Positions 1-6,959 of a DNA stretch of 7,008 nucleotides are shown piece by piece. The stretch's first letter is position 1, and each line of letters begins with the position of its first letter. The stretch comes from an uncultured Desulfovibrionaceae bacterium (lineage in GTDB: Bacteria > Desulfobacterota > Desulfovibrionia > Desulfovibrionales > Desulfovibrionaceae): assembly GCA_947037905.1 (NCBI GenBank), contig CAMQUX010000067.1:1-7008 (forward strand), given 5' to 3'. Under the pieces are notes generated by a model. The model was not told where the DNA came from. It saw nothing but the letters and a program-made list of their open reading frames with translations, and did not search any database. The translations under genes were made by a program, and so were the position numbers.

Positions 1-1371
1 ATTAATGTCGCCATGAGAAGTTTGAACAGAAACAAAATATGTTACTGAGTCAAAAGTTGTTATTCCTAAAATCGCACACACAAAAACTATAAGACCCATT
101 CCAATTTTAGATAATGGATAATAATTTAAAATCTCATAAATAGTACCACCAGCATCTTTTAAAAGCATACTATACAAATCTGCCTGTCCTGATACTTGAA
201 TATAAGCTGCAGCTGATGACCATGTTCCTATAACAAAAATCATAAGCGATGTTGGCAGTAAAATAGAACCGCATATAAACTGACGAAGTGTTCTGCCACG
301 TGAAATACGTGCTAGAAATCCACCTGAATACGGAGCATAAGCAACCCACCATACCATATAAAATACATACCACCAGCTATGCCAGCCGTCTGGTTTATAT
401 TCAGATTTACCTGCTTCTGTTACAACAAAACCACCTGCGTCACTAAAGAAATTAAGTGATATAAATTGACTCAAATACACACCCACAGACTCAGTAATTG
501 CGTTCGCAATAAATAAGGTTGGACCTGTTAAAAATATGAACAAAGTGAAAAAGATAGTAACATAAACACACAAGCCACTGAGTCTTTTCATTCCTTTATC
601 TATACCAATATAAGACGATATTATAAAACCAAAGCAAAAGAAAAGTACTATACCAACCTGAACTGGTAAGCCTACTTTTATTCCTGTTATGGCAGCAATA
701 CCAGAGGATATAATCATAATCCCAAAGCCTAAACCAGCAGATGGACCAGCAGCTGATGCAATAGCTCCTGCAAAATCTGAGGCTTTACCAAAACCACTTG
801 TGTACGCTTTATCTCCTAAAAGACCATATAAACCGCCCGCAAGATTAAATGGTTTATCCATTCTAAATGCTGGCAAAGCAACACCTAGCCCGCATAAAGC
901 AAACATTGCCCAAGCAGAAATTCCCCAGTCCATATAACTACTAGCCAGTGCTAGTGGAATACCTGCTGCTTTTCCCATATTTCCATCAGCTTTAATCATT
1001 GGCGATTGAAAGAGATGATAAAGACCTTCTGAGGCAAACCAAAGAAATGCTCCAAAACCAATACCGCAACAAATACACATGGATATCCATGAGAAAGTGC
1101 TATATTCTGGAACATCTTCATCTTTACCAAGTTTAATATTTCCATATTTAGAAAAGGCTATTATTGCTAAGAAAACTACAACTATAAATGAGAACCATTT
1201 AACAACCCAAGCACAGTTTACAACTACCCAATTTGTAAGTGGATTAAAAAATCGAGTAAACAACGTAGGATCGATAATCCCTAACAAAACAACCCCTAGT
1301 AATGTTAAAATAGTAGGATAGAAAACTTTTCCGTCGAATTTACCAATAATCGGTTCTAAAAATTTTTGCAT
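1..1371 (-). CDS. BCCT-family (betaine/carnitine/choline) transporter, C-terminus cut by window edge
   Basis: This is an inner-membrane secondary transporter, probably importing a quaternary-ammonium compound such as glycine betaine, choline or carnitine. I translated the minus strand from the ATG at 1371: 457 codons run without a stop to base 1. BCCT signatures are GIGFG in TM3 (residues 103-107), DKGMKRLS (258-265), the TM8 aromatic stretch WWVAYAP (341-347) and the diagnostic RISRGRT (355-361). Hydrophobic segments fill nearly the whole length. Family members are about 500-680 residues, so the last helix and the cytoplasmic tail are missing. The TM4 aromatic positions appear as W149, W154 and F157, with Ser-Ala where many members have His-Pro. 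In TM8, Tyr345 sits where BetP has Trp377, as CaiT has Tyr327. T438-T439 align with hydroxyl ligands of a BetP sodium site, so Na+ coupling is plausible. The start is supported by a strong Shine-Dalgarno. Family assignment is secure; substrate is not known. The gene is divergent from mop. Confidence 0.93.
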   Translation of the reverse strand, partial: MQKFLEPIIGKFDGKVFYPTILTLLGVVLLGIIDPTLFTRFFNPLTNWVVVNCAWVVKWFSFIVVVFLAIIAFSKYGNIKLGKDEDVPEYSTFSWISMCICCGIGFGAFLWFASEGLYHLFQSPMIKADGNMGKAAGIPLALASSYMDWGISAWAMFALCGLGVALPAFRMDKPFNLAGGLYGLLGDKAYTSGFGKASDFAGAIASAAGPSAGLGFGIMIISSGIAAITGIKVGLPVQVGIVLFFCFGFIISSYIGIDKGMKRLSGLCVYVTIFFTLFIFLTGPTLFIANAITESVGVYLSQFISLNFFSDAGGFVVTEAGKSEYKPDGWHSWWYVFYMVWWVAYAPYSGGFLARISRGRTLRQFICGSILLPTSLMIFVIGTWSSAAAYIQVSGQADLYSMLLKDAGGTIYEILNYYPLSKIGMGLIVFVCAILGITTFDSVTYFVSVQTSHGDIN

Positions 1372-1376
1372 AAAAA

Positions 1377-1386
1377 CTCCTTCTTT
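1377..1386 (-). promoter_or_regulatory. Ribosome binding site of the BCCT transporter
   Basis: Read on the minus strand this is AAAGAAGGAG, ending five A-T bases before the ATG at 1371. It is a near-ideal Shine-Dalgarno and fixes the transporter start. The first in-frame residues, MQKFLEPIIG, also look like a normal BCCT N-terminus. Confidence 0.85.
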
Positions 1387-1417
1387 AAATACATAATTAA
1401 TAAGTACATAAGTACAT
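1387..1417 (-). repeat. Three copies of ATGTAYTT upstream of the transporter RBS
   Basis: On the minus strand, ATGTACTT occurs twice in direct tandem (1410-1417 and 1402-1409), and a third copy, ATGTATTT, lies at 1387-1394 directly beside the Shine-Dalgarno. The unit contains the palindromic core GTAC in two copies. The repeats could be a regulator or RNA-binding site, but in such AT-rich DNA a chance or slippage origin is quite possible. The copies are seen directly; any function is inference. Confidence 0.4.
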
Positions 1418-1594
1418 AATAGACTATACCTAATAAATTAAATCTGCTTATACATAAAATAATTAATAATATATAGCTTTATATATAAAAAATAAAAATA
1501 AATTTCTACTTAGCAATAATAATTTCACTATCCGGTATTGTTAATTTTATTTACCCTTAAAAAATATTTGCATGGTGTTTTTTTTTATGTTACT

Positions 1595-1609
1595 AATGGT
1601 CTTACCATT
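1595..1609. promoter_or_regulatory. Perfect inverted repeat, candidate operator
   Basis: AATGGT-CTT-ACCATT has two perfect 6-bp arms around a 3-base centre. Downstream of the minus-strand promoter candidate, it would occupy about +2 to +16 relative to the predicted start near 1611. A repressor bound there would block transcription. It could equally act on mop from 110 bases upstream of its ATG. I do not recognise the motif as belonging to a known regulator. Confidence 0.4.
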
Positions 1610-1617
1610 TCGGTTCA

Positions 1618-1647
1618 TATATACACCACATGTGAAAAATATGTCAA
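1618..1647 (-). promoter_or_regulatory. Sigma-70-type promoter candidate reading toward the transporter
   Basis: On the minus strand a consensus TTGACA (1642-1647) is followed, after an 18-base spacer, by TATATA (1618-1623), which matches TATAAT at four of six positions. It is the best promoter match I found between the two genes. Transcription would start near 1611 and give the transporter mRNA a leader of about 240 bases. The 8-base palindrome CACATGTG lies within the spacer. TATA-like hexamers are common in AT-rich DNA, so the confidence rests mainly on the perfect -35. Confidence 0.5.
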
Positions 1648-1707
1648 GCATGAAATTGTATTTTTATCAGTCTTTATTTTATTTTTTGCAAAATTTTAAT
1701 AAAAATC

Positions 1708-1713
1708 AAGGAG
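1708..1713 (+). promoter_or_regulatory. Ribosome binding site of mop
   Basis: AAGGAG lies six bases before the ATG at 1720. It fits the start that gives a protein of the same length as D. gigas Mop with the [2Fe-2S] cysteines in the same numbering. Confidence 0.85.
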
Positions 1714-1719
1714 ATACAT

Positions 1720-4443
1720 ATGTTAACAAAAAAACTTTCTATCAATGGTGAAATTATTTCAACCTTTGCGAAAAAAGATACACCGCTTTCTACACTCCTT
1801 CGTAAGTCTTTAGGTATTACCAGCGTAAAGGTCGGGTGCGGTACAGGACAGTGCGGAAGTTGTAGCGTTTTAGTGAACGGGAAAGTCGTTCGCTCTTGTG
1901 CGTTCCTTTTTAAACGCTTAAACGATTATGACACTATCATTACCTTAGAAGGTATAGGTACTAAAGAAAATCTACATCCACTTCAAGTTGCTTGGATGGT
2001 TTATGGTGGTGCTCAGTGCGGATATTGCTCTCCTGGTTTTATTGTTTCTGCAAAAGGTCTTTTAGATGAAAACCCAACACCTAGTCGTGAAGATGTACGT
2101 GATTGGTTTCAAAAACACAGGAATGCGTGCAGATGCACAGGCTATGTTCCTTTAGTAGATGCTACTATGGCAGCAGCAGCCGTTCTGCGTGGAGAAAAAA
2201 CAATAGAAGAATTGCAATTTAAAATACCAAAAGATGGGAAAATTCTTGGCACTTCCATGCCTCGCCCAACTGCTCTTGATAAAGTTACAGGGCGATATAG
2301 CTATGGTGCAGATTTAGGATTACAACTTCCGGAGAACACACTACAGCTCGCTCTTGTGCAGGCTGATATTTCCCATGCGAATATTATAGGTATCGACTGC
2401 TCAGAAGCTGAAAAAATGCCTGGGGTTGTGAAGGTTCTTACTTATAAAGATGTGCAAGGAACTAACCGTATAAATGGATTTTTAGAGAGCAAAAATTGCA
2501 CCTCCGATGGTTTAGATAGACCTATTTTATGTGATACAAAAGTATTTCAGTTTGGCGATGCTATTGCTATTGTTTGCGCTGAAACTGTAGAACAAGCACA
2601 AGCTGCGGCTAAAAAAGTTCTTGTAACATTAGAACCATTACCTGCGTATATGAGCGCTCCTGAGGCTATGGCTCCTGATGCAATAGAAATACACCCAGGC
2701 GCGCCTAATATATTCTATACGCAAAAAGTGGTTAAAGGCCATGACACAAAAGAGATTTTTGAAAATGCCCCTGTTGTTGTAGATATAGAAACATATGTTG
2801 GTAGACAACCACACATGCCAATTGAGCCTGATGTAGGTTTTGCATTTATAGGCGATGAGGGACGGCTTCATATCCATTCAAAAACAGTTGCAATTTTCTT
2901 ACATATCGCAATGATTGCGGACGGGCTAGGGCTTGATCAAGATCAAATAGTACTTGTTCAAAATAATGCTGGTGGGACCTTTGGGTACAAAACATGCCCA
3001 ACCATGGAAGGCTTACTTGGTGTTGCAGCAATGGCAACAGGTAGACCTGTATTTTTAGAATACTCATGGTTTCAGCAACAAACCTATACTGGTAAACGTT
3101 CACCATTTTTTGTAAAACTACGCTTAGCAGCAGAAAAAGATGGGACACTGCTTGGTATGGAAACAGACTGGACAGTTGACCATGGTGCATATTCTGAATT
3201 TGGCGATAACCTTGCTGTTCGTGGTGCGTTATGTATAGGGGCAGGATATAATATTCCAAATATCCGAGGCAACGGGCGTGCTGTTTTTACAAACCATTCA
3301 TGGGGCGCTGCTTGTCGTGGATATGGTGCTCCTGAGAGCATGTTCCCATCTGAGCTACTGATGGATATTTTAGCAGAAAAACTAGGACTCGACCCTTTTG
3401 ATGTACGATATAAAAATATCTACCGTGCTGGTTCAACAAGTCCAGTGGGACAGACTCCAGAGGTTTTTGCTTTCCCTGAATTATTTAATACAGGAAAAGC
3501 TGCTTATGAAGAAGGGCTAGAGCGTTCAAAACAACTTAGCACAGATGAAGTAGCATATGGTTGCGGAATTTCTTTAGGACTGTTTGGTTGTGGTTCTGAT
3601 GGACCAGACATTGCACATGCACAGGCAAGCTTATTAGCTGATGGGTGCATAGATATATGTACTACGTGGGAAGACCATGGGCAAGGTGCAGATATTGGTT
3701 CCATGACCACAGCTCATGAGGCACTTCGCCCTTTAGGTATAAAGCCAGAGCAAATACGCCTAAGCCTAAACGATTCAGCTCATGGCATTGATGGTGGTAT
3801 TGCAGCTGGTAGTCGCTCGCAGGTATATGTAGGAAATGCCATAAGAGTTGCATGCGAAAATCTATTAACAGCCATGAGAAAAGCAGATGGTAACTTTAGA
3901 AGCTATGAAGAAATGATACAAGATGGGATTGATTGTGTTGTTAAAGGCACTTGGACTACAGACTGTGTTGCATGTTCTGATGAAACAGCGCAAGGAACAC
4001 CGTTCCCAACTTATATGTATGCTTTTTTTGTTACAGAAGTTTCTGTTAATAGAAAGACAGGAGCTGCTACTGTAGAAAAGATAACAAGTGTTGCAGATAT
4101 TGGTACTATAATAAACAAACTAGCTGTTGATGGGCAGATGTATGGTGGTTTTGCACAGGGAATTGGGCTTGCTCTCTCAGAAGATTTTGAAGATATTCAA
4201 AAACACTCTACTATGCGCGGAGCAGGTTTTCCGTACATTAAACAGATTCCAGATAATATAGTGCTGCATTATATTGAAACACCTCGCGAAAAAGGACCTT
4301 TTGGAGCATCTGGAGTGGGAGAATTACCAAGCACAAGTATTCATGCTTCTGTAATTAATGCAATATACAACGCTTGCGGAGTAAGAATTACAAAATTACC
4401 TGCTTTGCCTGAAAAAATTCTCGAGGGTTTAAATAGTAAATAA
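1720..4443 (+). CDS. mop: Molybdenum aldehyde oxidoreductase (xanthine oxidase family)
   Basis: This soluble molybdo-iron-sulfur enzyme oxidises aldehydes to carboxylic acids with water as oxygen donor, passing electrons through two [2Fe-2S] clusters. It has 907 residues, as in D. gigas Mop, and lacks the FAD domain typical of xanthine dehydrogenases. The N-terminal plant-type cluster uses C40, C45, C48 and C60; the second, all-helical domain uses C100, C103, C137 and C139. The remainder binds the molybdopterin cytosine dinucleotide cofactor: GGTFGYK (418-424), RGYGAP (533-538), WEDHGQGADIG (650-660), GSR (697-699) and GVGELP (865-870). E868 is the catalytic glutamate (E869 in D. gigas), shifted by a one-residue deletion around 720-765. 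The pocket differs from D. gigas: T425 for Phe, N497 for Leu and S626 for Leu, with F494 and Y535 kept. C532 replaces Phe before the conserved Arg. No accessory, chaperone or partner-subunit gene is visible. Family is certain; preferred aldehyde is not. Confidence 0.97.
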   Translation: MLTKKLSINGEIISTFAKKDTPLSTLLRKSLGITSVKVGCGTGQCGSCSVLVNGKVVRSCAFLFKRLNDYDTIITLEGIGTKENLHPLQVAWMVYGGAQCGYCSPGFIVSAKGLLDENPTPSREDVRDWFQKHRNACRCTGYVPLVDATMAAAAVLRGEKTIEELQFKIPKDGKILGTSMPRPTALDKVTGRYSYGADLGLQLPENTLQLALVQADISHANIIGIDCSEAEKMPGVVKVLTYKDVQGTNRINGFLESKNCTSDGLDRPILCDTKVFQFGDAIAIVCAETVEQAQAAAKKVLVTLEPLPAYMSAPEAMAPDAIEIHPGAPNIFYTQKVVKGHDTKEIFENAPVVVDIETYVGRQPHMPIEPDVGFAFIGDEGRLHIHSKTVAIFLHIAMIADGLGLDQDQIVLVQNNAGGTFGYKTCPTMEGLLGVAAMATGRPVFLEYSWFQQQTYTGKRSPFFVKLRLAAEKDGTLLGMETDWTVDHGAYSEFGDNLAVRGALCIGAGYNIPNIRGNGRAVFTNHSWGAACRGYGAPESMFPSELLMDILAEKLGLDPFDVRYKNIYRAGSTSPVGQTPEVFAFPELFNTGKAAYEEGLERSKQLSTDEVAYGCGISLGLFGCGSDGPDIAHAQASLLADGCIDICTTWEDHGQGADIGSMTTAHEALRPLGIKPEQIRLSLNDSAHGIDGGIAAGSRSQVYVGNAIRVACENLLTAMRKADGNFRSYEEMIQDGIDCVVKGTWTTDCVACSDETAQGTPFPTYMYAFFVTEVSVNRKTGAATVEKITSVADIGTIINKLAVDGQMYGGFAQGIGLALSEDFEDIQKHSTMRGAGFPYIKQIPDNIVLHYIETPREKGPFGASGVGELPSTSIHASVINAIYNACGVRITKLPALPEKILEGLNSK

Positions 4444-4483
4444 TTGCTTATTTAATTAACTACATATTCATAAGTTAAAAAAT

Positions 4484-4515
4484 AAAAGAGAGAGTAAATT
4501 TACTCTCTCTTTTTT
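4484..4515. terminator. Bidirectional intrinsic terminator between mop and fliD
   Basis: A perfect palindrome with 15-bp arms is centred between 4498 and 4499 (4484-4513). The stem core is GAGAGAGT paired with ACTCTCTC, and the tip is AAATTT. On the plus strand the arm runs into six T residues (4510-4515); on the minus strand it runs into TTTTATTTTTT. It therefore fits Rho-independent termination of both converging transcripts. It begins 41 bases after the mop stop and ends about 50 bases beyond the fliD stop. Confidence 0.9.
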
Positions 4516-4564
4516 ATTAAAACCTCTCACTAAATTCTCTACCACTTAGCAAGAAATATTACTA

Positions 4565-6959
4565 TTACTGAGGAAGAGAGCCTGTTAACTGTGCGTTTAT
4601 ACCATTATATTCTTGCATTAATGCATCTAAGCTTGCAAATTGCATTTTCAATCTTTTTTCTAAGGATTCTAATCTTTTCTGCTCTTTATATATTTTATCT
4701 TCTAAATCTTCAATTGATTCGTCTATACTATTCTCTAGAATTGCTAATGTTCCACCCTCTTCATGACCTCTTGTATAAATATCTATTTGGTCTACTAATT
4801 CAGGAATTTTACCTTCTTTTAAATAAAGCTCATGACTTCTCACGCCTGCTGCTGAGCCAGGGGCTATGTTTAATCGTAGATCCAAACCTGCAAGAGGCGT
4901 TCCTGCTTGACCTATTATTGACTTACCATCGCCTGATAATTTAGCTGGATGCCCACCTATTGTTATAGAATCTGCAAGTACATTACCTAATGAATCGATC
5001 TCATATTTTACATCGTATCTACCAGGTTCTGTTGAGTCAAGGCATGAGGAAAAACTGAGCTCAGGAGTATTTGTTTCACCTGTTTGGCTCGCACTAAATA
5101 ACATAGCTACTGATTCTGCATTTTTTTTCAAAGAATCTTTTAATGTTACTCCTTGTTTTTGCAGTGCTACTAAATTAGTATTATTAGGATCATCTACTAT
5201 AAGTTGTCCAAATGTTTCTGAGTCTTTCTGACTATCATAAGTTATACCTACCTGTGCTAAAGTACTAAAAAAGTCACCTGTATTAGAGTCCATATCGTAT
5301 GGGCGAAAACCTGTTGCACCACTTGATGTAATATTTTTTAATACACTATCCATACCTTTTATTGTCGACATACCTGAAAGAATTGATGATTTTATTTTAA
5401 CATCTATAGCTTCACCGTTTTCATCTTCTTCTAACTGAATATTTGTGGCAGAACGAAGTAGTGATACAACAGTATTAAACTGCTCCACAAAACTCATAAC
5501 ATTCTCTTCCATCTTATCTATATCATCTGTTACAGTGATATTTGTACCTTCTAAGTCAGTTTTCTTTTTTAATGTAAAAGAAAGACCATCTACCGCATCA
5601 GTTATTACGTTTGTATCACGCTCTAACCAACCAGGATCTGGATAGCCATTCACACGGAACTCTGAATTTTGTGCTTTCTGTGTCTCATTTGTTCCTGATT
5701 TACCAAATGTCATTTCTCCAAAACTATCCGCAGAAATAAATGTTCCCGGATTTGCTGGATCTTCTACTGTTGGAGTTACGCTTAGACCAAAATCAAGATA
5801 ATTATTTTCTCCACCAGAATTTTTTACCTCTACAGAGTCTGGTGAGATTTTCCCATTAATAAGATCTCGTACATCTTCTATTGTATGTGTAGCATTTATA
5901 TCTACATATTTATCTACACCATTATGGCTAAAATGAAATCTACTTGGACTTGTTGTTATGCCTGCTGCACCTAAAAAGGTTGCTGTTTTAGTTATATCTC
6001 CAGAGCTTTCTTTGCCTATTGTTTTAAAGCCTATATTCCCAATATTTGCGCCAGTTGTTGGGTCATAAATACCATCGCTCATACTAATGTCTTCAGCAGG
6101 TGTTGCTGTGCTTACTATATTTAAAGAAAATGGACCTGTTGGTGTTGGAATATCATCCGGATCTGGAACTATTGTCGATTTGGCAGTGCCACCCACTGCA
6201 GCCTTTATTGCTGTATTTAAATCCTTTATTGTCATATCACCTGCAACATCTATTTCGTGCTCTGTTGCGCCTACTGTTATCTTAAATTTACCAGTTTTTC
6301 CTGTGTCTAGTATTTTATCTGCTATCGATGCTACATCACTTGATATTGCTTTCTTCTCTGTTGTAGTTGTTGCTTCTAGTGCAGTTTTATACGCTCCATT
6401 AACATCTGTGCCTGTTATAGCTGGCGGGGTTGTTATTGCTACTCCGTTTGCTGTTCCTAGTTCTAAACTATAACTACCTGCGACTGTTCCCTTTTTTATT
6501 TTCGCTGTAACATCGCCACCTGTGGCATCGTTTATCTTTTTAGCTAAATCTTCTAAAGTCTCGCCTGGTTTGACATCTATAGTTTCTGAAACATTATTTG
6601 TTATTTTCTTCATACCCGCTGGGGCAGTCGCATCGTAAGCGTATGTTGTTTTACTATAGCTAAACGTGTATTTAGTGTCATCTGCTCCACCTTTTGGAAC
6701 AAGCACAGCCTCATTTGTTACATTACTTGAATAACTTTTTTCTTCTATTGGTAAATTTGTTAGTGATGAATTTGTTATGGCAAGTTGATTCTTTTTACCT
6801 TGATCCATCCCCCGTACTTCTAAATGGTAAGCCTCGCCATCAAAAATCATACTAGCACGCACTTTTGAACGGCTATCTGGATGTGCATTTATTAAATTAG
6901 TAAATTCCTCCAGTGTTGTACCCGCTGGTACAGACACCGCAAAACTTTCTGGAGGAGTA
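4565..6959 (-). CDS. fliD: Flagellar hook-associated protein 2 (filament cap), 5' end missing
   Basis: FliD forms the cap at the tip of the flagellar filament and guides flagellin subunits into place; it is exported by the flagellar type III system. The TAA stop is at 4565-4567, and 797 genuine codons run up to 6958, where the contig breaks into adapter. The start codon, ribosome site and N-terminal FliD domain are absent, so the full protein is probably near 900 residues, long for a family often of 400-700. From the N-side there are four flagellin IN-like modules with divergent linkers (about 5777-6958), then the FliD C-terminal domain from about 5689, opening with RVNGYPDPGWLERDTNVITD. The tail has a heptad-rich coiled coil (about 4570-4735) containing LEKRLKMQFASLDALM, the most diagnostic segment of the family. 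One cysteine (codon 5042-5044) is present. Neighbouring flagellar genes would lie beyond the contig end. Any annotated start in 6960-7008 is false. Confidence 0.93.
5777..6958 (-). repeat. Four tandem flagellin IN-like modules within FliD
   Basis: Four protein-level modules share a plan: a beta strand, then a valine- or threonine-rich strand leading to T(L/I)xDL or TLEEF, a short helix with (K/N/D)xIN or TAIK, and a closing strand pair. Approximate spans are 6767-6958 (VPAGTTLEEFTNLIN), 6422-6586 (VKPGETLEDLAKKIND), 6092-6292 (VAGDMTIKDLNTAIK) and 5777-5944 (INATHTIEDVRDLING). The copies are too diverged to show as DNA repeats. IN motifs are known in flagellins and hook-associated proteins, where they form surface-exposed domains. 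Module borders are my estimate from the translation. Confidence 0.6.

Larger units (their letters stand above)
1372..1719. other. Divergent intergenic region between the transporter and mop
   Basis: This stretch of about 350 very AT-rich bases holds no credible coding sequence and no recognisable tRNA, small RNA or riboswitch. It contains the two ribosome binding sites, a minus-strand promoter candidate (1618-1647), a dyad (1595-1609), an 8-base palindrome CACATGTG (1627-1634) inside the promoter spacer, and three short repeats (1387-1417). If the promoter is correct, the transporter mRNA has a leader of about 240 bases. A loose A/T hairpin at 1469-1486 (7-bp arms, GCTT loop) lies in this leader and may be chance. 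I see no convincing promoter on the plus strand for mop; the best candidate, TTGTAT at 1656-1661 with TTATTT at 1679-1684, is weak. Confidence 0.7.

Noticed and set aside
689..1321. Plus-strand open frames (689-937, 1079-1321)
   Set aside because: They are antisense to the continuous BCCT reading frame, whose family motifs leave no doubt about the coding strand.
1469..1486. A/T-only hairpin with 7-bp arms in the intergenic region
   Set aside because: It is a simple alternating A-T sequence with weak predicted stability and no T-run placed to make a terminator.
1656..1684. TTGTAT / TTATTT as the mop promoter
   Set aside because: The -35 is only a partial match and the -10 is poor; in DNA this AT-rich such a pair is expected by chance. 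I also saw no -24/-12 (sigma-54) site before mop.
2846..3259. Minus-strand open frame of 137 codons within mop
   Set aside because: It lies fully antisense to the strongly conserved Mo domain, has no ribosome site of note and resembles no known protein.
6087..6473. Plus-strand open frame of 128 codons
   Set aside because: It is the antisense shadow of fliD; its valine- and serine-rich composition mirrors the Thr/Asp/Ala-rich modules on the other strand, and it shows no family likeness.
4565..6959. DNA-level tandem repeats or phase-variable tracts in fliD
   Set aside because: The modules are similar only at protein level; I found no long direct repeats or homopolymer or short-unit tracts of the kind that cause switching.
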